The translations under genes were made by a program, and so were the position numbers. Under the pieces are notes generated by a model, which had not been told where the DNA came from, ran no database searches, and saw only the letters and a program-made list of their open reading frames with translations. 64,000 nucleotides of DNA from Saccharum officinarum (Eukaryota > Streptophyta > Magnoliopsida > Poales > Poaceae): assembly GCA_020631735.1 (NCBI GenBank), contig CM036223.1:11406143-11470142 (forward strand), written 5' to 3'. This document shows, piece by piece, positions 44,879-55,022 of this stretch (within the stretch, counting starts at the first letter, position 1; every line of letters starts with the position of its first letter).

Positions 44879-44880
44879 GA
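44846..44880. repeat. 15-bp direct repeat at the truncated end of the DUF1618 gene
   Basis: CTTCGCGGCTAAGGA occurs at 44846-44860 and again at 44866-44880, separated by GGACA. The first copy is coding; the second marks the place where homology ends and AT-rich DNA begins. Confidence 0.9.
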
Positions 44881-45700
44881 TCGACCAATGTTCCGCGATG
44901 TTCTGTTAGTTGTGAACCGATGTTTTGCTGATGTTTCTATCAGTTATCGATGTTCCGCACGCGTGACACGCACCTAGTCAGACAGACCCGTTCATTGTCT
45001 TGTTTTGAATGCAAATAGTGTGATTTTGTCCTTATTTTTAAACTTTGTGGTTCTTTCTCCACGTTTTTAAATTTAAGGAAGAGTTTGCTCCTATTCTATG
45101 AATATTGTTAATCATGTTAAATTTTGAACAAAAATGGCAAGTTTGCCCACCCCTATTTTGTTAAAGATCTTCATGATTTTACCACTTTTTGAAGATCAAA
45201 ATATTTTCACGTTTCGTAGCGATGTTGGCAACAAAATTATTTAATTTTGTACATTTTTTATTATTATATATACACCTAAGCAAAGTTTATCAAATTTAGA
45301 CAACATTGATGCCAAAATTCATACACACACAATTTATCATCACACAACTTGCATGTAATCATCAAAACATTAGGGACAATCATGAGATATCATGCCACAT
45401 TGTCAACATACAAATACAAGTCAAATTAATGTCTACTGGTTCATATACCAAATATCTTGCATGACATGTGTCAAACATAAGTAGCAACTAGTAGCAATTC
45501 CATGGATGCCCCAGAGTTCACCAAATCATGCCACAAAGTGAAGACAAATACTTGGGCTCTTTGTAACACCCTATGTCAGGGACAAATATCTTGGTATCTA
45601 AGGTATGAAGGATAACAACCACGAGATTAACCCAACGCTTGGTTAAGAATGACGGCAAAGGCCATGACCGCCCCCTCGAGGGGGGTCCGCCTCGACCGAC
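44881..45700. other. AT-rich stretch with a possible LTR edge at 45559
   Basis: No coding region is visible. 45559 onward reads TGTAACACCCTATGTCAGGG, which resembles the start of Gypsy LTRs, but it is only about 140 bp long before the second-family LTR begins at 45701. The stretch 44882-44980 has repeated GATGTT/CGATGTTCCGC words. Confidence 0.4.
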
Positions 45701-47371
45701 TGAAAGCTCTTGTTTGGTTTTGGCTAATTGATGACACACCTAGTTGCTAATGATTTAATTAAGTGTATGTAGAATATATTAGTAACATGTGATGAAGGAG
45801 CATGGTGGCATGGAGATGACCACAAGATCATGGTCATGGACATGGTGTACGTGGTGTCATGATCAAGCTCCGAGGAATTGAGGAGAGCCCATGGAGATCA
45901 AGGAAAAAGTATATCTTGATAGGGTTTTTTGGTTTGGAGACCGAGACACTATATAGAGTGTGATCACATTTAGGATAGATAGTCGTACTATCAAGAGGGG
46001 AAGTCACTGTTATCACGACATTCAAGTGCCGCTAGGTCCATATACTTGAGCATCTGCATTTTGATCTAGTGACTTCGATAAAATCCTTTAAAAAGGATTG
46101 AGAAAATGCTAACACACAAGCACATGGTGATGTACACTTGGCGGTATTTGGCGCTTTCGAGAAATTGAAGTGTCTATTTTTCTATTGCGTCGAAGGCACA
46201 TTTTTTGGTAAAAAGGAGGCGTTTTCCGACAAAGTGTTTGTCACTGTTTTGCATGGGTCAGACGCTGGGTGGCAGAGCGTCGGACGCTGGCCCCCACGTA
46301 TGTCCCGTTGTCGGGTGAGCAGCTGAGCCGGAGTTGGTGTCAGACGCGTTCGAGGACTGACCATCGGACGCGTGACATCAGCGTCCGGTGCTAAGTTTAG
46401 GCAAGCGTGCTTCTCGTTGAACTGATCAGACGCTGGTGTAAGGTCCTAATGGCTAGAGAGGGGTGAATAGCCTATAAAAATTTCTTGCAAAGCACTAAAA
46501 CAACCGGTTAGTACTTAAGATGGCGAAGCTCCTTCTAGCACTAGCTCAACTATGTTATGCAAGCCACTTACACAATTCTAGTGATAGGGTATGATCTCTA
46601 ATTACACCAACAAACCTAGGTTGCTAACTTACTCCTAGTGATCAAGAAAACTACAACTAATTACCACTAGAGAGCTAAACTAGCAACAAGGAATACAAGC
46701 TACACAACTCTAGCAATATGAACAACTAGCAAGCAAGACAAGCTATATTGCAAGAATGTAAATGAGCAAGTGATTGATATTTATACCGACGTTGTAGAGG
46801 AGATGAACTAATCAATAGCAATCACAATCACAAGGATGAGACCTCGGAAATCAAGATGACACAATGATTTTTTTTATAGAGGTTCACTTGCTTCCCGGCA
46901 AGCTAGTCCTCTTTGTGACGATACACCCATTTGGAGATGTGCCCGCTATATGGCGTCGGCTTAGCCAATCCCATAGCTTGGGAGTGGCACTATCAACACA
47001 AGGTGGGGATCCTCCATGTCATGATTCCACTAGAGTAGCTAATTCACGAACTCCCGCGAAGAAGGCTCAAGAACCCCTCACAAAATCCACCGGTGGCCTC
47101 GAACAATCACCAACTCCAGCTCAACACCACCACCACTCCACGCCATCTAGGGTGATGGGAATCACCCAAGAGTAACAAGAAATCCACGGTGATCACGAAG
47201 AACAAGTGCCTCTAGATGCAAACACTAAGCAAATGCACTTGAATCTCACTCTCTCTCTTTTGGATGAAGCAACAAAAGCAAGGAGAGGAGTGGAGGGAGT
47301 CTCTTTAGCTCAAAGTATGCTCTAGGATGTTAGAATAGGCAAGAGCGACCTCCCATGGCCAGCCAAGGGGC

Positions 47372-47379
47372 TATTTATA
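47372..47379 (-). promoter_or_regulatory. TATA box of solo LTR copy C
   Basis: TATAAATA on the minus strand, at the position equivalent to the other family copies, downstream of the array at 47430-47930 in LTR orientation. Confidence 0.6.
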
Positions 47380-47429
47380 AGCTCACACTCTCGAAACTAG
47401 CCGTTAGTCACTTCGTCCAGCTCAGCAAC

Positions 47430-47930
47430 ACACTCAGGACGCGTCCTGAGGAGGGCTCCGGACGCCTAGCCCAGCGTCCGCACTGTGTAATTCTTGCGCG
47501 TGAAGTTCAAGTCGATCTCCAGACGCGTCCTGGGCACCTCTCCCGACATGGTCAAAACACTGTTCATCATCCGCAGCGTGTAACTCCATTTGAATCGAAT
47601 CGACTGTTGGATGAGCTCTGGACGCGTTCGCATGGGACCTCAGGACGCGCAGCCCTAGCGTCCGGAGCTCCACCCTGGCTGACAAGCTCTCTGTAGTGCG
47701 TCCATAGCTCTTCGGACAAGTCTGGAGCTCCGCGTCCACACCATTGAAAAATCAGTCCATCAGCAACTGTGAACGCCTTCGGAAAAATGAACTGTCTAGA
47801 CGCGTCCGGCGCTTCCAAAGCCAGCGTCCGGTGCTTCCGAAGCCAGCGTCCAGCGCTCCACTTTAAAGTTTGCCTTCTCTGAGTTGCGTCCAGAGCTCTC
47901 AGGACGCGTCCAGAGCTCAGCGTCCGCACA
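47430..47930 (-). repeat. CGGACGC motif array in LTR copy C
   Basis: A run of GGACGCGTCC, GCGTCCGGAGC and CCAGCGTCC units, roughly fifteen in 500 bp, many of them part of short palindromes (GGACGCGTCC). Its arrangement differs from copy B, so the array expands and shuffles faster than the rest of the LTR. Confidence 0.75.
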
Positions 47931-49153
47931 GTTCAAGTCTCGCGCTAAAACAGGCATATCTCTTAGCTCTGAACTCCGATTTCAATGATCTTGGACTTGT
48001 TGGAAAGCTTACTCAGAGGGCTACACAACTCACATACCCTCTTGATCCAAATCACAAAGGATCAAAGAAGTTTTCCAATCCAAGAGCCATCACCTCTCTT
48101 TTTCCAACACACGAGTTCGTCGAACCTTCTCCAATAACTTCTCCTTTGCAAATGTGCCAACACCACCAAGTATACATCACCATGTGCATGTGTGTTAGCA
48201 TTTTCACAATCATTTTCAAAGGATTTTGGTTAGTGCTCTAGATCCTAATGCATATGCTCAATGTTAGATCCTAGAGGCACTTGCACGGCGAGATAACCGT
48301 GACTTCCCCTCTTGATAGTACGACCATCTATCCTTAATGTGATCATACTCGCTAAGTGTCTCGATCACTAAACCGGAAAGCCCTACAAACAAACCTTTGC
48401 CTTGATCTCCATGGGCTCGTCTTGATTCCTTCGGAGCTCGATCATGACACCGTGTGATACATCCGGCCCAGGTGGGGTTGGCCGAGGCCCAATAAATTAA
48501 GGTTGCCCAGACCCCAACAGTTCTTATGCACACCTACTCGGGGAAAGGCCCAATATCCCTAAAAGACTAGTCCAATAGGGGAAGGATGGCTCTCTCTTTT
48601 AAGGTGGTTTCCTCCTCCCAAGCTAAGTAAGGTGGGATTATTCAGAGGCTCACACGGTCGCCGCCCGACTACAACTAGGCCACTTGGCCTTTTTTTGTTA
48701 CGTCTTTGCCAGCGGGTAATAGTGGAGGATGTCCTCATCATCGTGTACTCCATGTCCATCACCATGATCATGTGGTCATCTCCATGCCACCTAGCTCCCA
48801 TCATCACATGTGTTGCTAATATATTTCTACATTCACTTAGTGAAACCATTAGCAACTAGGTGTGTCATCAATTAGCCAAAACCAAACAAGAGCTTTCAGC
48901 TGGTTGGGTGAGACGTCAGACGCATCCGATGCGCGTGGAACGCTTTATAGAGAGGGTGTTATTCAGACTGGCCATCAGACGTGTCCGAAGAGTAGGCGTC
49001 GAACGCTAGGGTCGGGCGTCTAAGGCTCCAATGACTAGTTGGTTCCGTGCGAGATTGAATGCGTCTGACGCATCCGACGCTTGGCGTCTGGCGCGTCCGA
49101 TGACCCCGAGTGAGCCATTTCAAAATGTAACAGTCGGATTTCGTTGGCACCTC

Positions 49154-49161
49154 TATAAATA
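49154..49161 (+). promoter_or_regulatory. TATA box of LTR copy D
   Basis: CTATAAATAGATGG on the plus strand, just downstream of the motif array ending near 49110. It gives the transcriptional direction of the family. Confidence 0.65.
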
Positions 49162-49785
49162 GATGGTGGCTGGCCATGGGATGAAACTCTTGGCCATTCT
49201 AAAACACTTGTGCATATTTTGAGCTAGAGAGACTCCCCTTGACTCATCTCCTTGCATCATTGTGATATTCTTGTGAGATTGAGTGAGATTCAAGTGCATT
49301 TTCTTAAGAGTTGCATCTAGTGGCACTTGATCTTTGTGATTGTTGTGGATTTCTTGTTACTCTTGGGTGATTCCTGTCACCCTAGATGGCTTGGAGCAGC
49401 GGCGGTCTTTGAGCTCAAGTTGGTGATTATTTGAGGCCACACCGATGATTTGTGAGGGGTTCTTGAGCCTTCCCCATAAGAGATCGCAATTAGCTACTCT
49501 ATTGGATTCCTCGTGGCTTAGAGGATCCTCATCTTGTGTTGATAGTGTTGCACCCGGCTATGGGTATGGCTAGGTTATACCATTTTAGCGTGCACATCTC
49601 CAAGTGGGTGTATTGCCATAATGAGGACGTAGCTTGCTAGGAAGCAAGTGAATCTCGGTAAAAATCATTGTTTCATCTTGATTGCCAAGGTCTCTATCTC
49701 TCGATTGTGATTGTTATTGGTTGGTTCATTTCCTCTTCATCAGCGGTATAACAATCCAATCCTTCTCTTGTGTTTATATTCGTAG

Positions 49786-52700
49786 ATAGGCTCAATTAAA
49801 ATATATATGCTTGGGTGTTGCTATCAAAGTATCTTCACATGTCTCACCTCAATAACTATCTATATTAAGCCCTGGAAAAGTTTCATAGAGTTTGGAATCA
49901 AAAAGTCACATGACGAGACTACCATAAGTGAATGGAATTGTAGATCATCAGCCAAACCAGGAAAACTTGCCCAAATGACTCTAGATGAACTCTACAACAA
50001 AAGTCATGAAGGGTTCATATTGAGCAAATGTCAAGAAATTGCCTCGATTGGCCTAAAACCCTAGTTTAGGCTTTACCGAGTTGATACTTTGACCAAAGTG
50101 AAAGTTTGACTTCTGTACCAGTTATGAGGTTCGACCTTAAACAAAAGTTGTAGTTCATCTTGTGTAGAACAAACTTTGTTTAATGGTCAAGAGCTAGTTT
50201 GGCCTCTAACCTAGTCAAATAGAGATCACAATGTGGAATCAGCTGCTGTTTTCACCACTTAGAAAAATATTCTAAGTCCTTGTTGTGACAGCAGCAAGTT
50301 GGTTACTTTGCGACATTTTATCGTCCAAATTCATGTGGTAACTCAATTAGACTCCTTAATAAGAGTTGGAGTACTGTTCTTGAGGAACACAGTGAATCAA
50401 GTGTCATTACATTTGGAGTATATTTGGATCTCCAAAAGCAATTGCTAAAATAGCATGTTTGCAACTTTGTCGCTCAAATGACATTGAGATTGGCATGTCA
50501 CGTTCTCCAAAAATTGTTAAGCAACTTGGTTTGACCCCTTAACAAAAGTTGGAAACAATTCAATGGAGGACAACATGTAAAAATTTGGAATCAATTTGAC
50601 CAAGTTTGGCATTGCAAAATCCCGAAACCGAGCCCTAGTTTAACGTGTTGACACTGGTGATTTGGGGACTGATTATCTCCTAATCTGTAGGTTTTATGAC
50701 TTTGGTGCTTAAATAAAAATTGTATAGTATACTGAGGTGAACAACTTTGACAATTGGTTCATAGCCCAGTTTGGCCCATAGCCAGCCCAACCATTGCCTC
50801 CAAGTCAGATAGTTTCACGCACACCACGTGCTCGACGTCGGGCTCCAGTGAACGACGCGTGGCCAGGACGTGGAGGCCATGCGCGGGCGGAGCTCCTGCC
50901 TTGCCTCCACGTGCCCTGATCTCCTCCCTGTGCTGGTTGTAGCGCCCGTGATGGCCTCAGCGTTCCCCATTCCTTCCCACTCTCACGCATCCATTCCTCA
51001 TGTGCACACGGGCACGCCGAGCACCGCCATAGGAGCCACTGAGCGAAGCTCCGAGCAGCCGCTGCTATTCCCGGCGCATCGTGCCACCACGACCGCAGCT
51101 GCGTGTGCCAACCTCTTCTCCAACCCCTCCTCCCTCTCGTGCACGCGCCTCGGAAGCCTTGCTCGCAGCCGGAGTGCCACTGCCTGAGCCGGACCGCCAT
51201 GGCCAAGCTCCAGCCGCCACTGCGCTCTGCTATTCCGTGCCTCCTCAATCTCCACGAGCACCGCCAACTGCTCCGCCCTACGACGCCGAACTCGAAGCAC
51301 TTCTTCTTGGTCTCTCCTCGCCGCCGTATCGCGTGGTCACCGGAGCCGGGACCTATCGTGATGCCGTGCACGCGGCCGGGAGGTCACAGTGCATCTCCGT
51401 CCAGGATTCGGCCCTCCTCAGGTGCGGCGAGGCACACTGGTGCTCATGTTGCCCTCATCCACCGCCGTCGGCGACCCCCTCGCTGGAGCCGCGTGGAACG
51501 ACCGCCTCCCTGCTTGGCGCCGGAGGAAGAAGACGACCGACACTTGTTTCCCCCCTGTGACCCTCTCTCATATGACAGGCGGGCCCGGCTCAACCAGGGG
51601 TCCCACTTGTCGGTTTAAGAAGGTGGTCGCTTGGGTGTGTTTTCGGGTGCACCTAGCATATCTAGGGTTAGGTAGTTAATTGCGTTTTTGAATTTCAGAA
51701 ATTATATAAATCTTCTAAAATGCATATCTCTTGCTAGGTAATTCCAAAAATAGCAAAAGTGGACTTTTTGGAAACCTTGGGAAAAGATCTATGCAGTGGA
51801 GTCATAATATGTTACATGTTTGTAGATATTTTCTGATGTCTTTATTTATGCCTTAAAAATGCTCCAAAAATGCTTACCAACTTGAGCAGAGCCATATCTA
51901 GAGTTTTAGAACTCCAAAAATAGTGATTCTTGTTTTGTTAATTTTGTGATGACTTGCTCTTGCTAGGAAGAATATTAAACACCCTAGATGTTTACTGTTT
52001 TCTTAAGATTGTGATTTGACCTTGATAAATAAGGAAAACTACATGATATTACTTGTTATTTTATATCTTGAGTTGTGTTGCTCCAATTGATGTGAAATTT
52101 TTATGGTAGTCTCGTCATGATATGTATGTACTGTGGTATAAAATTCTTGGTCACTACTTATTGGATGATCTAGTTATTAATTTAACTTGTTTAGGGCTTG
52201 ATAAATAGCTTATAAATAAATATAAATGATAAAATAGAAAATGTTGTCCCATCACCTTATTATGATGTTGCTCTATGATTTTGGTTCATTCTATGGCCAT
52301 GTATTCATAGAAAATATTGAGTTTTAGGTTTTACCTGTTCTCACATGATTTATTTCAATAGCTGATTGTCTTTTTCATAGAGGTTGATATACTTATCTAA
52401 ATGGCTTGAAATTTGTACAGTAGACTTTTGAGAGCATTGTAGACCCCTGTAATTTTGGTAGAATTTATGGAGCATCCTTATGATTTGGTCATAATTCCAC
52501 CTAATTATTTAAATAAATTAAGAAAAGGCATTAAAAGAATTTATTTAGAAATGGACACTAAGTTTTCTGGTGTTCATTAGTAATGTGTGAAATGTTGGTA
52601 AAGTTGGTTTTGTCCAATTATATGTTTGCAACATAAGTTAATAATTATTTCTTGTAAATGAAGTTTCTGGACAGATCTGGAAACTTGGCAAAGTTGTTTA

Positions 52701-55008
52701 TGATAATGTGCTTTGTTGTGAAACTTGTTTATACACAAGTTGTAGATAATTTATGTATCTAGCTTCTGTTAAAATTTGGTGGCATTTAACAATGTGGTTT
52801 AGGAGTTATAGCTGTTTAAAGTTAGGGTACAGAATTGCTTGCTCTCTGTTTGTCAGGAACAGATTCTGGAACTTTGTATTTTTGACTTGTTTAACTTATG
52901 AATCATGCTGTGATGATATTATATGAAATGTAGATAATTTCATAAGCTTTCCATAATGTCTTCTTGCAAGTCATTTGGAGTTGTAAATCGCCAGTTATGA
53001 TTAAATTACTCAGCTGTTGGTCTGATGTCCAGATGGTAGCAATTTCTAGTTCTAGTACTTTGATTAACTTTGCCATGCTAGTGTGTTGAAGTGTGATTCA
53101 TACCTTTGAAAGTACTTGGGTTGGCACCCTAGGATCTTATAATACTTGTGTCTTGATTGATGTGCTTGCAATCTTCTATGTTATGCCCTAATAAGGATTA
53201 AGTTAATTAGCTCTAGGTGTTATTGTGAACTTTGGTATGCTTGCATGATTACTTTGTTTATTGCACTTCTATGCATTCATACATATGAATTATTGCACCT
53301 CATTTAGGTACGTTAGATGCACCACGTGAAGGACATGATGTGGAGCTAACCAGAAGATGGTGTTGGCGGACCTATCTCGGAGATGGAAAGATCGGACAAG
53401 TGCTAGAATGAGGGAATGCTCGCCAAGCGAGTTTCATCTGACAAGCTCTGACTTGAGTCGGATCCCAGGCAAGCCCCGGAGCATTATAAGCCTTCTATCT
53501 TCAAAGCAATTAATTATATATATATATATGTTATAAGTATTGTTGCATTAAGTGGTAGGAGTTGGTTGGAAACCCTTGCTGCATTATATCATTCCTTGAC
53601 CAGATATATGAATCCTTGAATCCTACATAGACTAGGATCGAGTAGATGCTTAGCTCTGCTAAAAGCAGTAGAAGTCAGGTGATTTCCTGTCACCTGCGAG
53701 ATATAGGGATATTCATATATGGCACGGTTGGCTATAATTGCTATCATGGAATGGAACCATGTGTTAATAAAATGAAATGAGACCGGGCGGGATGACGATA
53801 GTGAAGCAACAAGGCATGGAGGTCTTGGGTGTGGATCTATCCCTGAATGAGTCGTTTAAGGACCGATTCGCTGTAGTCATTGAGTCATGTTGAACGCAGT
53901 CTAACACTTAGTTGGCCGGATAAGCCGTTCCGACCGCGAAGCCGAGTAATATGGTTCAGGCCGGGAATCGAATGGTAGGTTGCTTCTTGGAGGAGAGAAA
54001 GGATGTGCTTGGGGACATTAGCGTGAGACCAAGGGGGGGTTAGAGTCCCTATCACCTGGCAGAGTGTCGCCCTTGGGGTCGTGACATCATTCAGACCCGT
54101 GATTCCTGAATCATATGAAAAGGTGGCTTGTGCGACCCTGGCAGGGGCCTGCGCGGTGAGTGTTAGAAATACCCCTCCAGCTGGATAGGAATTCGATTCG
54201 AATCGCCGTCGCTCCCGGTTAGTGAGCACTTGACTTGAGCAGCGGCAACGTAGATTCAATTAAATTGAACTGATGGTTAATTGGATCACGATGGAAAGGT
54301 TGCCTCAATTTATACCTGCTATGGTTAATATTGTTTGCTCCTAATAAAGTGACTGCTCTAGTATAGGTTCTAATATAGATGATAGGTTAATGATAATTAA
54401 CTTGATGCTTAAGCATTAATGATTGATCATCTATATTAAGCTTTTATGCAAAATGTTGTCAAGCTAGCCCCACTTTATATTAGCCTTGCATGATCCTTGG
54501 TGTCACCTTATTTCTGGTTTCTGATGGGTAAGTCTAGCTGAGTACCTTCTCGTACTCAGGGTTTTATCCCCACTTGTTGCAGGTTGTGATGTATCATGGC
54601 GGCTGCAAGAGTTGGTTGACTCCTGCCATAGTGGTGGAGTGTGATCACGGGCATGATCCTTCTTATTTACCTTATCTCTAATGCTTTTGTTGGAAGTCGA
54701 CCGTGGTACTGACATGTACTTGAAATAAGAATAATGTTAGTTTCAAATTACTTTGCTTCCGCTACTTTTCAATGTAAGTTGTAATAACTATGTTGAACTC
54801 CGATGTATATTGAACTACTTATGAAATGGATGTAACATGTGACTTGTTATGTTGAATCACTATGATCTTGGCTTGTATGTTGGTTGGTTTGAAATCCCTC
54901 GTGATTTCATTGGACTACCGGAGTTATATGGGCTCAAGTGTGAGAATTTGATCATTTCGGTGATTGTTTTTGTACTTGTGCTCTTATAATTTGGATGGTT
55001 CCGTTACA
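49786..55008 (+). repeat. 5' LTR of the long-LTR element, 5'-truncated
   Basis: It matches the 3' LTR from 60307 onward and the inverted solo LTR. A GC-rich island lies at about 50770-51640. ORFs inside it (for example 51103-51618) change frame between copies and are not genes. A 19-nt patch at 49909-49927 differs from both other copies. It ends GGTTCCGTTACA. An (AT)n run occurs at about 53517-53528. Confidence 0.92.
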
Positions 55009-55010
55009 GC

Positions 55011-55022
55011 TGGTATCGGAGC
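55011..55022 (+). other. Primer binding site (tRNA-iMet type) of the long-LTR element
   Basis: TGGTATCGGAGC, one base from the canonical TGGTATCAGAGC, two bases after the LTR. It is identical to the minus-strand copy at 661-673. Confidence 0.85.

Larger units (their letters stand above)
46437..48898 (-). mobile_element. Second LTR family, copy C: solo LTR nested in copy D, opposite orientation
   Basis: 2462 bp, TGTAAGGTCCTAATGGC...AAGAGCTTTCA, flanked by GCTGG at 46432-46436 and 48899-48903. It carries its own minus-strand TATA box (47372-47379) and motif array (47430-47930). It lies inside the motif array of copy D. It has no interior or coding sequence. It is longer than copy B by ~640 bp, mainly in the U3-like part (about 48260-48890). 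Confidence 0.92.
45701..49785 (+). mobile_element. Second LTR family, copy D: plus-strand LTR split by copy C and truncated
   Basis: 45701-46431 starts TGAAAGCTCTTGTTTGGTTTTG, the reverse complement of the end of copy C. It resumes at 48904 and runs through the motif array (46240-46436 with 48904-49110), a plus-strand TATA box (49154-49161), and the transcribed part with CTAGATGGCTTGGAGCAG and GAGATTGAGTGAGATTCAAG. At 49785 it stops, about 0.4 kb short of the expected end, and a truncated Gypsy LTR follows. The target duplication cannot be tested because the right end is gone. It is non-coding. Confidence 0.85.

Noticed and set aside
50805..51618. Overlapping ORFs of 100-188 codons on both strands of the Gypsy 5' LTR, and 61299-62223 in the 3' LTR
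   Set aside because: Same GC-rich LTR island. The two LTRs, derived from one sequence, encode different frames, so there is no coding constraint.
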